A DNA stretch of 64,000 nt, taken from Falciphora oryzae. Its lineage: Eukaryota; Ascomycota; Sordariomycetes; Magnaporthales; Magnaporthaceae. The stretch covers positions 139,278-203,277 of the forward strand of contig JNVV01000002.1 of NCBI GenBank assembly GCA_000733355.1, written 5' to 3'. Position 1 is the first letter of the stretch; each line of letters opens with the position of its first letter. Position numbers and translations under genes: made by a program. The notes beneath the pieces were generated by a model. The model made no database searches, was not told the DNA's origin, and worked only from the letters and a program-made list of their open reading frames with translations. This document shows, piece by piece, positions 10,845-22,300 of the stretch.

Positions 10845-12390
10845 ATGGCCGCCCCAAGCAACACGGGCAAGGCCGGCATCATTGTTGCCCCGGACGATGC
10901 CGGCAGCATGGACAAGCTTGTAAGTCCTCGTGATATTTGCCGGCCTCTTGGGTGCGTCTGGCCCACCGCATCTATCTGCTGGGGGGACCGAACACGAGAC
11001 GAATCTTGTTTTTGTGCTGCGCCCTCAGCAAGGCTGGGTCTCCTGGGAGCGTCTATGGCCTGCCTGTCCACACATGTAGCTGCTCCGTTGGCTGACACAC
11101 CATGGCCCATGTGCCACCCGCGCGCAATCGATGCAGGCACACTCGGTGCTCGACGACATGCTCCACAACATCATCTCGGACCTGCTCCTCAAGGTCCACC
11201 GCGACGAGAAGCAGGCCAGGGCTACAACCGCCGCGATTCGCATAGAGAAGCTGGCTTCCGACAACGCCGACCCCTCCGCCACCGACGCGAGGCCCGACCT
11301 GCTATTCGAGACAGATGCGGCCATCTATGACCACGGCAAGGTGCTGCTCAAGGGCAACCCGCTCAAGACGACCAAGGACATACTGTGCCCGCGCTGCAAC
11401 CTCCCGCGGCTGCTCTACCCTACCGACGGAAAAGGCGCCAGGAAACCGGACCCGACGATTATTTACTGCAAGAAGCACCCCTACATCGAGAAGCCCGGCT
11501 TTGACATTTACGGCCAGACATGGGTGCCGCCAGGTCCCGGCAGGGGCAAGAAGAAGAAGGACATGGAGAAGAAGGATGGAGACTCGCAGGGCGAGGGCGC
11601 CGATAGCAAGAGTGGCGCAGCTGCCAGGCCGCCGAACGTGCTCTCCTTCCCCTCTGCCACGTGCAGCAAATGCAAGCGTTGTATCCTGGTGACGCGCCTG
11701 AACAACCACATGGGCTCGTGTATCGGCAACAGCGGGCGCAACGCGAGCCGGGCCGCGGCCGAGAAGATGAAGAACGGCGGCAACGGGGATGGCTCTGGAA
11801 CGCCGCCATCGAGTCAGAAGGGCACGCCGCTCCCGGCTTCGCGCGCGAGCAGCCCGCGCAAGCGCGACGGCGACGAAATGATGGCCGGTGGCGCAGACGA
11901 CGCGAACGGGAAGAGTGGCAGCTCTAAGAACAGCGCCAAGAACAACGGCAGCAAGGACAGCGACGACGACGACGACGACGCGAACCCAAAGAAGAAGAAG
12001 CTAAAGCCCAGCCCCGCCGTGGCGGCCGTGACCAAGAAGGTAATCCTCAAGACTAAGGGCCCCAAGAAGGAGAAGGTCAAAACGAGCTCGCTACTTTCCA
12101 ACGAGTCCAAACCCGACGACGCCGACGCCAAGGAGGGCGGCGGCCACAAAGAGACGCAGGTGCCGCCGCCCACAATACCAGCCCCAACGTCGATCACGCC
12201 CATCGTGCCGCCTAAGAAAAAGATGTCGACCAGCAAGATCCCATCTCCGGCAAAGAAACTCAAACTTAACGGGCCCAAGACTACGTTGGGGGCTGTGGCG
12301 GCAGTCGCCAAGCCGCCCAAGGCAGTTGGGAAAGACGCCGACGCTGGGTCCGAGTCGTCTGGAACGCTCTCGTCTCCCCCGAGGCCGTAG
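10845..12390 (+). CDS. Putative SAGA-associated zinc-finger protein, Sgf11/ATXN7L3-type
   Basis: Exons 10845-10919 and 11137-12390 give 442 residues. After a short acidic start comes an amphipathic helix (VLDDMLHNIISDLLL) resembling the Sgf11 N-terminal helix that anchors it in the SAGA deubiquitinase module. Residues 109-112 are CPRC, followed by LPRLLYPTDGKGARKPDP and YCKK near 131, a possible first metal site. Residues about 201-220 form a C-x2-C-x11-H-x3-C finger followed by SGRNASRAAAEKM, the same arrangement as the H..C-GxGRNSSR finger of ATXN7L3/Sgf11. The C-terminal 200 residues are Lys/Ser/Pro-rich and disordered with several nuclear-signal-like KKKK patches. If correct, it would act in the nucleus in histone H2B deubiquitination. 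Family placement is by motif only and a different chromatin zinc-finger protein is possible. Confidence 0.6.
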
Positions 12391-14145
12391 CCAGACGGAC
12401 CGTGTCACACTCTGGCGGCGAGTTTTAGTAACCCCTCTCTATGAATTATGCATAGCATGACTCTGGATAGGACGTCACCGCCACCTCTTCATGTTTCTAT
12501 CGAATTTAGCCACAGCCCGGCTTTGTATACACTCAACACTCTCACGAGTCCCCCTCCGCGCTGCGTCCCACCGGCGAGCAGTCAACACCAGTACCCCCTC
12601 CGACTTCTTCCTCGCCACGCGTGCGCGCAGCCCAAAACCTTCTTTACTTATATCCCGACCTGTTTTCCCCGGCGCACACGAGAACGGGGGAGACGGAACT
12701 AGGCAGGCTTCATTGCCACATGGTGAAGCTCACTGAATTTAGCCTGGCCTCGAAAAAAAAAAAAAACAAGTTCTGCATATAAACATTGGCTTTCACTTCG
12801 GTGTTTTGTGTTTTTTACCAAAAAAAAAAAAGAGATTCGTTCCTGGTTTTCGTTTGATCCGCGGTGCTCCCTTGGTGAAACGCGATCCAGGTAATCTTAT
12901 GTCTATGTGCCGACATGCATCGTGGTTCTGCCAGACGACTCTTATGTGATCACCTCGACGATGGAAGCCGACGGAGCCCTAGCCACCTGTTCTCGTGTGA
13001 GGGCGCCTTCAACTGGACAATATTATGGGAAACAAGATGCCCGACCGTTTTTTTCTCGACTTCTTTCTCTTTGTTTCTCCTTTCCAGCAGTGACAGTTTC
13101 GGAAAAGGAGCACCAAAGGACGGGAGTCTGCGCAAGTGGCGCGTCACGCACAGTTGTTGTTATTGCTGTTGTTGTTGCTGTTGGCTTCTGCTGTCCAAGG
13201 CCTGGCATAAAAAGAATCGATGGCGGACTCGACTAGAATCCGTCCCGTCCACGCATCTTGTTGATCCATTTGCTGGTTATGAACACATAGACGATTTCTT
13301 CAGCGAGGACGCGCGTGCGCGCAAAAGATGATTTTACTTGGAGAATAAGACGCTGGACAATCATTCACCTGGCGAAGACGTGCATTTTCTTGATTTCGAA
13401 AGGAACTCGTCGCATTACCTGTCGTCCCGGGTTGGCTTCAGAGCCAGCACCTCGGAAGCGCCTTTGCTATCCCGCTACCAAGCTAATACCTCGTGTTTTC
13501 TTTTCTTTTCTTTATTTTTTTTTCTTTTTTTTCTTCCCTCCCCTATTATCTTCCTCCTCTTAATCACTGAGTATTCGTATCTCCATTCCCCCCTCTTTCG
13601 TCTGCGTTCGGAGCGGCGCGAGAGCGGTCAAAGAAACAAAGGAAAAAAGCGTCCGGGAAGACACTACGTCGATGCTGTCGTTACAGCATAAAGCTGGCAG
13701 GGAAGTCGGGGGTATCGGTGGAAGGAGTAGGAGAAAACATGACCAGGCACAATACTCATACACAACCTCCTCTTTCTGTGCAATGGGACCGTCGCCAAAT
13801 TATGCATTCCAATAGCAGGGATGCTGGAATAGGTTGAGGTCCGCATAATCATCCCAACGGTTGATGTCGCGAGAGCAAGCGTCACCACACACTGCTTTCC
13901 TCGTGACGAGCCATCTACTACAGACAATCAAGGGCCTGAACCGGGTCATCGGTCGTTCCGGACGGCAACGGGACGGGACCGGGTAAGCTGCATTTTCGCC
14001 CCGGTTGCCTTTCAGTGGGGACTTATGTGGTCTGGCACGGCCCGGCACCGGGTATTTTGTGGCTTGTTGCTGTATGAGAATGCAGAAGGGGCCGGGCCTG
14101 GCAGAAACTCTTCCCCTGCTGCATTGTCCTCTGCTGCGTCACCCT
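12391..14145. other. Convergent 3' flanks with A-tracts and a T-rich run
   Basis: About 1.75 kb between two converging genes. It contains two A-tracts (near 12755 and 12821), a GTT/GCT-rich run near 13155-13190 and a T-rich block near 13500-13560. The small open frames lack family features. I see no gene. Confidence 0.5.
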
Positions 14146-17100
14146 TCAAATCTTGGTGTCATGGAGCCCGCTCAACACCCTCGAATCGTCGCCGATAAAC
14201 TTGCGACGGTATTCGATGATGCCGTACCCAATCTTGTCGTAATCCCGGACTTTCTCAGTTCGGAATGCCAAGAGGAGGTCTCTCAGGCCTCCAATGAACT
14301 TGTTCTTCTCCTCGCCTTCAGCGAACTCGTCGGCCCGCCCGAGCTCGATGAGTATATAATCATCTATGATAGCATCGCAGGGAGGCAGGGAGATTGTCAA
14401 AAAGAGTCAGCGACTAAAGGGGGGCGGGGCGAACAAGGGGTATTTTGCTTGTCTTCAAAGAGTATGCGCAGCCATGTGTTGTTGATCTCTCATACTGCCT
14501 TGTTAGCGATCGAGGGGAGGGAAACGATCGTGGCCATACCTTTGGGCTTCATCGAGGCAAAGTGCTGGAATTGGCACTTCTTGTCATCGCACTTTCCCTT
14601 GGTGAGTTCATGTGGGCAGAGCTCCTGATTTGGGTTGATCTTGTTAGTGTACGTGAGAGACTTCAGGCCCCCTTGCACATTGTTGGCGTATTCCGGATGG
14701 AAGCGGTAGGACCGGAAGTTTTTCAGCGGGCTCTCATAAGGGGTGAAGGAGGTGAGCTGCACGGCGTTGCGGTGTGATGGGCCCTGTGGATGCGTGTTAG
14801 TTATGCGGGACATATGTCTCGCTGGAGTAAACGCATGTACTTCTCCGTTGCCCATCTCTTGAGCTCGCCCCGTCTCGTTGCTGGAGGGTTCTGCGACATC
14901 TGATATCATGATGGGAACAGGTGACCCATCATCGATCTCTATCACTTCGGCGACATCATCGCGTTCTTGGGAAAGTTCGGCATCCAGCTCATCTGGGTGT
15001 CTGGGAGACTGGTTGGCGGCGCTACTCGGTCGTTCCAGCTCGCTCTCCTCGATCTGGCCGGACTCTGGGGTCGAAGCTGCCGAGTCCGTCTTCTCGTCGG
15101 ATGCGGTAGGCTGAGAGGCTGGCTTGGGACTGGCGTTGGGCTCTGTGGCTGGTGTTGAGCTGACTGCATCGACAGCCGCTGTGTCGGATGCAGGGCTGCT
15201 TTCAGTGTTTGTTTGGCCGGGTACCGATAGTACTTGACCGGTCTGTGCCAGAGGGTTTGATGGCGAGTCTGGGGTCGACATGTCTTCATCGTCAAGATCC
15301 ATCGGCTGTGCGGCTGCGGCATCATCGTCAGGCGACGACATGGACTCATCAGCATCATCCACGATTTGCGGAGAGTCCTTCACAGGCTCTCTTGTCGAAT
15401 TTGATACCAGTGAGTCCGCTTCCGCTCGAGGTTCAGTCTGTGGTAGCGGAGCTGTGGACACAGATGCGAATACAGCAGGCACGGCCGGTTCAGAGTCCCT
15501 AGATCCTGCGTCGGTCTGGACAAGCTCGGCTTCATCGAGTTGCCGGAGTTCTTCGGCCAGCTTCTCCTTCTCTGCCGTCTCCTTCCCGATCTCGAGTCTG
15601 AGCTGGGCTGTCTTCTGCTCCAAGAGCTTGAGTTTGGTTTTCTTCTCTAGAAGCGTTGCCTCAATCTTGGGGAGCTGGATGCTGGTGATGCGAACCCGAC
15701 GGTCATCTTCGGATCCCGCCCGGGCCGCGGGTGGCCCAGGTCGGGTGCGAGGGTAAACGGGCCGTGGTGCATTCACCTCACCAAGCTCTCCGTAGACGGG
15801 CTTAGACTTCACGGTATTCTTGGGGTGCCCAAGACGATGAGGAAGCCCGGCAGACGCGGCCTCTGAGATGAGCTGGGCCGACGGCAAATCCGTGCTGTCA
15901 ATCTCACTGGTCGATACCGCCCCGTGTGGAGTTGTGTGAGTTTGTGATCCGGTATTTTTCGGTTCTAAGGCGAGCCCCTTGGCTGATTCTGGGAATTCGA
16001 TCGGCGTTCCAGCGGCAACACTGGGAGTCTGAGCACCGGAGCCGGACTTCTTGGCCTTCCTAGCCTCGAGCTCAGCAATCTTCTTCTGTAGCGAGGAGAT
16101 CTCCCCACTAAGCTGGTGCAGCTTCGCAGGACGAGGTCCGCCGGAGCTCGTGCGCGATAACGGTCGCTTGTGAGGGCCCTCAAGGAGCGGGGGAAAGTCT
16201 TTGATAGATGGGCCTTTCCGGCCGGGCGTGTCCACCTGCTGGCTTGACGAAGATGGGCTCCCCGCTGCCGGTGAGTCAACCTCCATCTCGACGTCGTCGT
16301 CAGATTCCTCATCTTCACTAATATCAATGACGAATGAGTCCTGGCGATTCTGTCCAAACGGGCGCTTAGGAGTCCCGACGCTGGTATTGTAATCCACAAA
16401 GTCTGCGGCAACAGGTCGCTTCCTCGACGGTTGAGAAGACCCGGTGGATGCAGACAAGTAGAGCCCTGGGATAGTCGACCCAGCCCGGGAACTCATAGGA
16501 GAGGGGCTGGCAACGTTCTGCACGGGCTGGGCGTTCGATACCGCCGGGGTCTCAGAAGCTGATGGTGCGGTGGGTGCGGTGGGTGCGGGTGGTTTCTCGG
16601 GCAGAGACACGCTTGCGTCCGTGTTCGCATCCTTGTTTGGCCGTCCGGGAATAGCAGAAGTAGGAGGCTTGAACGCCGCCGATGCAGCCGCCGCCGATTG
16701 TTGCGCCTGGGCCTCACGGGCCTTGAGCAAGGCTTCCATCTTCTTTTTGAGGAGCAACTCCTTGTCCGTTTTCGACTTGGCCTTCAAAGCAGCCGACGGC
16801 CCAGCATCTTTGCGAAGAGCAGCGGGACCAGTGGGCGCTGATGGAGGGGGCAGGTTTTGCATGGCCGCTGGGCCGGTGGGGGCCGAGGGGGGAGGCAAGT
16901 TCTGAAGGGCTGCTGGGCCCGTTGGGGCAGACGGAGGCGGCAGCCTGGACATGGCTGCGGGTGCCAATGGAACGGAGGGGACGGCCCGGACAGAGGCAGA
17001 GCCGGTAGGTTTCGGCAGCGGAGCGACAGCCGAAGCGGGAGCAGGCGGGGCAGTCACAGCCGTCTTGGCTGCCTTGGCGGCCAGCAATCGAGCAATGCGA

Positions 17101-18248
17101 TCCTTCCGTTCTTCTGCTTGATCCTTGGGCTTGGCTGAGGTTGTGGTCGAGGCTTCAGTCGCCGCGGGCTCCTTCGTCTGAGAAGACTGCGCCGCAGGCT
17201 TGGCCGCTGCGGCAGGTGGGAGTAAGTTCAGGTCACCAAATAGTGACTTGACGGTGTTCTCATCCAGTCCCTCATCGATGTAATTCTGGAACTTCACACC
17301 GAGGGGCAGCAACCTGAGGATGGACTTTTGGGCCTCCTTCTTCGCCTCGTCGGCGGATCTGAATGCGAGAGCGGACGTTGGGGACGCATCCGAGGGTGTC
17401 GCAGCCATAGGGCGAGCAGAAGAAGAATCTTTCGACGCATGGACGCCATTCGTGGCCTGTTTTACTGCCTGGGTTCCAGGCTGGGGACGCGATGTCTGCC
17501 GGGCGCGACCTGCCTCTGCATCGCTCGTCTCTTGAGATGTGCCGGCTTCAAGGTCGATTTCCCGTGGCGATAGGTATGGTGAGTATGAACCAGACCTCTC
17601 GCGACCTAGTCATATTAGATATTGGGTTCCAAGGGCGCGCCTCTAAGCGGTACAGTGTATCTTACCTGGGGTTCCACCACGGTTGGACATGACCTCTCCA
17701 GGCTCTGCTCCATAGAAAGCCTCATCCTGCGCATCTTCGGTATCCTTGTCGGGCTGCGGGAGAGTGGTCGTTTTCGGCGCCTCAGGAGCCTTGAGGGCAT
17801 TTTCGGCGGGTTGAGGCTCGTAGAGGTCATCAAAATCCTCCTCCTCAAGCTCACCCTCCTCTATGGCGTCGTTGGGAGGCTTCGGGGCGGACGTTGTCGT
17901 GGCTTTCGCGGCCGAAATCGGCAAGGACTGAGGTGGTGGTTTCTGGAATGCCGGTGTTTGCTGCGCGTATCCAGCATAGTTCGGCGGAGGCTGCCACGGG
18001 CTCTGGTATTGCGAAGGTGTGCCGCCTCCGGACACACACAGCCCGGGAATCTGTGTCGCATTGTAGCTGAACGCGGCTTGGGATGCCTGGTAGGGTCCTG
18101 GTGCACTCGGAGCGCTGGGCGGGTAGGTGTACGTAGGAGTAGTGCGTTGAGCCTGGGGTTGGCTCGGGTTCTGCTGAGGCGTCTGGGAAAAGGGAAGATA
18201 CGAGGCCGGGTCGGGCCACTGCCCGTACCCCGCTGGATAGTATGACAT
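14146..18248 (-). CDS. Red1/ZFC3H1-type zinc-finger protein of nuclear RNA surveillance
   Basis: Exons on the minus strand: 18248-17666, 17605-14540, 14363-14146. The phases agree (1, then 1) and give 1288 residues. The protein is mostly disordered, Pro/Ser/Ala-rich. An acidic EEGELEEEDFDDLYEP motif lies near residue 140, several near-identical PSAPTGPAALQNLPPP repeats lie in the first half, and two coiled-coil segments follow (about SSLQKKIAELEARKAKK and KTKLKLLEQKTAQLRLE). At residues 1191-1209 there is C-x8-C-x4-C-x3-H, the zf-C3H1 finger found in fission yeast Red1 and human ZFC3H1, scaffolds that link Mtr4-like helicases to the nuclear exosome. The last exon encodes a helical tail (about GGLRDLLLAFRTEKVRDYDK) right after the finger. 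Family assignment is good; pathway role is inferred from it. The start faces the myosin gene across 1.1 kb. Confidence 0.75.
16807..16944 (-). repeat. Tandem Pro/Gly-rich 17-residue repeats inside the Red1-like gene
   Basis: Three to four consecutive copies of a unit reading roughly PPPSAPTGPAALQNL are encoded here, with most differences synonymous or single residues. This is a coding minisatellite of about 51 bp and may vary in copy number between strains. Confidence 0.6.
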
Positions 18249-19389
18249 GGCAAAGCCGGTGTTCGCCGGGTGTCGTGGATGATCTCAAAGAAATGCAAGT
18301 GGATAATGGAGGAGTTGATGCTTTGCAAGTCCGCCAGGGAGCATCAGTGTGTGCTTGTGCGGCCTGCCGATGGAGAAAGGAACCGATCGGAGACAGGGAG
18401 GGATGGATGAAGCGCGTTCGTTCGTGGAGCGCGCCGCGGTAGGTGGAGGACCGGAATTGTGTCGCAGTTTGCCACAGGCTGTCGCGAACAAAAGAGCGAC
18501 CGAAGCGAGAGTGGAGGAAGGGAGTCGGTATTTGCGACAGCGGTCAAAGCGCGTCAAACAAGGCCAGCGAAAGCAATGGAGGCCTATGTTGTTCAATCTC
18601 GACGTCTTGGGTCTTCGCCGGCAGCGGGAAAGCGATGCGTTGAGCTGAAGTGGTCACTCGAATAATGCTATCAGGATGCGGAATGGGCTCTACGTCGAGC
18701 TGCACGGTAGGTTTTGATGGCGAGGCCACGCGGGTTGCCGGTCGGCTTCGTCGCACAGATCTGGTGATGATGCCCAAGTCAAGAAATGGCTATGGATACA
18801 AATCTTCTCGCCGTCGGCTTTGGCTTCTTCGCGAAGAAATAAAGGTGGGCCCATGCATTCTCGGCCAGATCTCCGCTGGGTCGCGCACGGACCAGGCAGA
18901 ACCCAACTGCCAGAAGGCGTGGGCCGTATGCGCTAGATCCGATTGGGCTAGGCCGCCGCCCGCCGCGCGCTACGACCGGTTCGGGAAATCGTTTGTTTAC
19001 TTTGGGCCCTGGCAACCCGCCTTGTGCGAGCAGGGGAACCAACGCCAAGCGAAAGCAGTGATCTCATGGACTGGCCAAAGCGGCGTCTTCTCCACGGCAC
19101 GCAGCTTGTGCAATCCAACTCCGACAGACATAACATCTTTTTCTTCCGAAGCAGGACCTTTGCTGCTTTTCTATTCGCTTTTCTCTGCAGGCATTGGCTT
19201 TGGTCCTTTTTGTTTGCCTGCCCTCCCTTTACCGCCTCGTGTGCCTCGATCATGACATACCGCGCCTAATGTTTACCGACATCAGACTAGAGAACGCCCC
19301 CCCGAACCATCATCATCTCCACGACCCGATTACCGCTGGGCAGTCTGGTTAGCTCGACACCGACCGGGCGATCCCCAAATACAGCGACC
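18249..19389. other. Divergent promoter region between the Red1-like and myosin II genes
   Basis: About 1.1 kb between two divergent starts. It contains an inverted CCAAT box (ATTGG at 18942-18946). The short open frames have no family features. No gene is supported. Confidence 0.5.
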
Positions 19390-22300
19390 ATGTCGGGCCT
19401 CAACGGAACCGGGTCGGTGCGAAACAACCCTTTTATGCGGAACGCGTCGCCGTCACCAGCCCTAGGGTCGACGCCAACACCAAGGGCAAGGCCAAAATCG
19501 GTCAGCTTCCCGTCGCCGAGTCCGCTCTTGGGCCTGTCTACGCCGACCTCGGGCTCGCCACATATACGAAACAACTCGCAAGCCGCAATAGCAGGCGCAA
19601 TGGGGGGCGCTGTGGGGAGCGGCGGCAGTATACCGCGGCACACGAGGGAGGGCTCGGGCCGCGGAAGCACACCGTCCTCCAATACTTTTGCGCCGTCCTT
19701 CATCAAGTCGGAGGAGATGCAGCGCCGGGCGGTCGACGTTGTTAGGGGCATCGAGGGCGAGAACGACTTCTCGGGCAAGCGCTATGTTTGGCTTAAGGAT
19801 CCCCAAACGGCATTTGTCAAGGGATGGGTAGTCGAAGAGCTCGGTGCTGGCCGCCTACTAGTGCAATGCGACGACGGCAGCGTAAGTTTTGGCCAGTCCC
19901 CTCGCCGGGCAGACTGCCCACCCCCAGGAGTCAGCCGGCCGCTAACCAGTGCTTGGAGTGCAGCAACGAGAGGTGGACGCCGAGACGGTGGACAAGGTCA
20001 ACCCCGCCAAGTTCGACAAGGCGGGGGACATGGCCGAGTTGACACACCTAAACGAGGCGTCGGTGGTGCACAACTTATATACACGATACCAGTCAGACCT
20101 GATATACACATACTCGGGGCTCTTCTTGGTAACGGTCAACCCCTACTGCCCGTTGCCGATATATACCAATGAGTACATCAACATGTATAAGGGCCGCAGC
20201 CGCGAGGATACCAAGCCACACATCTTCGCCATGGCCGACGAGGCGTTCCGCAACCTGGTCGAGGAGGGCGTCAACCAGAGCATCCTTGTGACAGGCGAGT
20301 CGGGTGCGGGCAAGACGGAGAACACGAAGAAGGTGATTCAGTACCTGGCCGCTGTGGCGCACTCAGACCACGGCAAGGGCGGCAAGGGGCATCAGTCCAA
20401 CCTGTCGGCGCAGATCCTGCGGGCCAACCCTATTCTCGAATCGTTCGGTAATGCGCAGACGGTGCGCAATAACAATTCGTCGCGCTTCGGCAAGTTCATC
20501 CGCATCGAGTTCAGTAAGGGCGGCAGCATCGCGGGTGCCTTCATCGACTGGTACCTGCTGGAGAAGTCGCGCGTGGTTCGCATCAACGCGCACGAGCGCA
20601 ACTACCACGTTTTCTACCAGCTGCTCAAGGGCGCAGACCGGCGCATGAAGCAGGACTTCCTGATGGACAACATGGACTGCGAGCACTTTGCCTACACGCG
20701 CGACGGCAACGACACCATCTCGGGCGTGTCAGACCGAGAGGAGTGGGAGACGCTGATGGAGGCCTTTGAGGTCATGGGCTTCTCGACGGCAGACCAATCG
20801 GCGGTACTGCGCACGGTGGCAGCGGTACTGCACCTGGGAAACATCACGGTGGTCAAGGAGAGCCGGGCAGCGGACCAGGCGCGGCTGGCACCAGACGCCA
20901 AGGAGCACGCGGAGCGGGTGTGCCAGCTCCTCGGAGTGCCCCTGGAGCCCTTCCTACAGGGGCTTCTGCACCCCAAGGTCAAGGCAGGCCGCGAGTGGGT
21001 GGAGAAGGTGCAGACGCCAGAACAGGTGCGCCTGGGTCTGGATGCTCTGTCAAAGGGTATCTACGAGCGCGGGTTCGGCGACCTGGTGACGCGCATCAAC
21101 CGGCAGCTGGACCGCACAGGCATGGGCATGGACGACTCGCGCTTCATCGGTGTGCTCGATATAGCGGGTTTCGAGATTTTCGAGGAAAACAGCTTTGAGC
21201 AGCTCTGCATCAACTACACCAACGAGAAGCTGCAGCAGTTCTTCAACCACCACATGTTTGTGCTGGAGCAAGAGGAGTACGCGCGCGAACAGATCGAGTG
21301 GCAGTTTATCGACTTCGGCCGTGACCTGCAGCCGACCATCGATCTGATCGAGCTGCCCAATCCCATAGGTGTCTTCTCGTGCCTGGACGAGGACTGCGTC
21401 ATGCCCAAGGCCACTGACAAGACCTTCACGGAGAAGCTGCACGCGCTGTGGGACAAGAAGTCGGACAAGTACCGGCCAAGCCGCCTGCGCCACGGTTTCG
21501 TGCTTACCCACTACGCCGCCGAGGTCGAGTACTCCACGGACGGCTGGCTGGAGAAGAACAAGGACCCGCTCAACGACAACGTCACACGCCTGTTGGCCGC
21601 CTCGACCGATCCACACGTCGCCAACCTGTTCACCGACTGCGCTGCCGACCAGGACGACGACAGTGGCGGTATGCGCAGCCGCGTCAAGAAGGGCCTCTTC
21701 CGCACCGTCGCCCAGCGCCACAAGGAACAGCTGTCGAGCCTCATGGCTCAGCTACACTCGACGCACCCGCACTTTGTGCGATGTATTCTCCCCAACCACA
21801 AGAAGCGCCCCAAGCAGTTCAACAACCTGCTCGTGCTGGACCAGCTTCGCTGCAACGGTGTGCTTGAGGGCATCCGTATCGCCCGTACCGGCTTCCCTAA
21901 CCGCCTGTCTTTCGTCGAGTTCCGCCAGCGGTACGAGGTTCTGTGTCGCGATGACATGCCGCGCGGCTACCTGGAGGGCCAGGCTGCCGCCTCTATCATT
22001 CTGTCCAAGCTGGGGCTCGACAAGGGCCTCTTCCGCGTTGGTCTGACCAAGGTCTTCTTCCGCGCCGGCGTCCTGGCCGAGCTCGAGGAGCAGCGCGACG
22101 CCCTCATAACCGAGATCATGCTACGCTTCCAGTCCCTGGCCCGCGGTTTCATCCAGCGCCGCATCGCCTACAAGCGCCTGTACCGCGCCGAGGCCACCCG
22201 GGTCATCCAGCGCAACTTCCAGGTCTATCTTGACATGTGCGAGAACCCCTGGTGGCAGTTGCTTGTGCGCATGAAGCCATTATTGGGTGCCACCAGGACC

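Noticed and set aside
14149..18248. A linked silencing system formed by the Red1-like and Arb2-domain genes
   Set aside because: Both families relate to RNA control in fission yeast, but they lie about 40 kb apart with unrelated genes between; nothing in the sequence ties them together.
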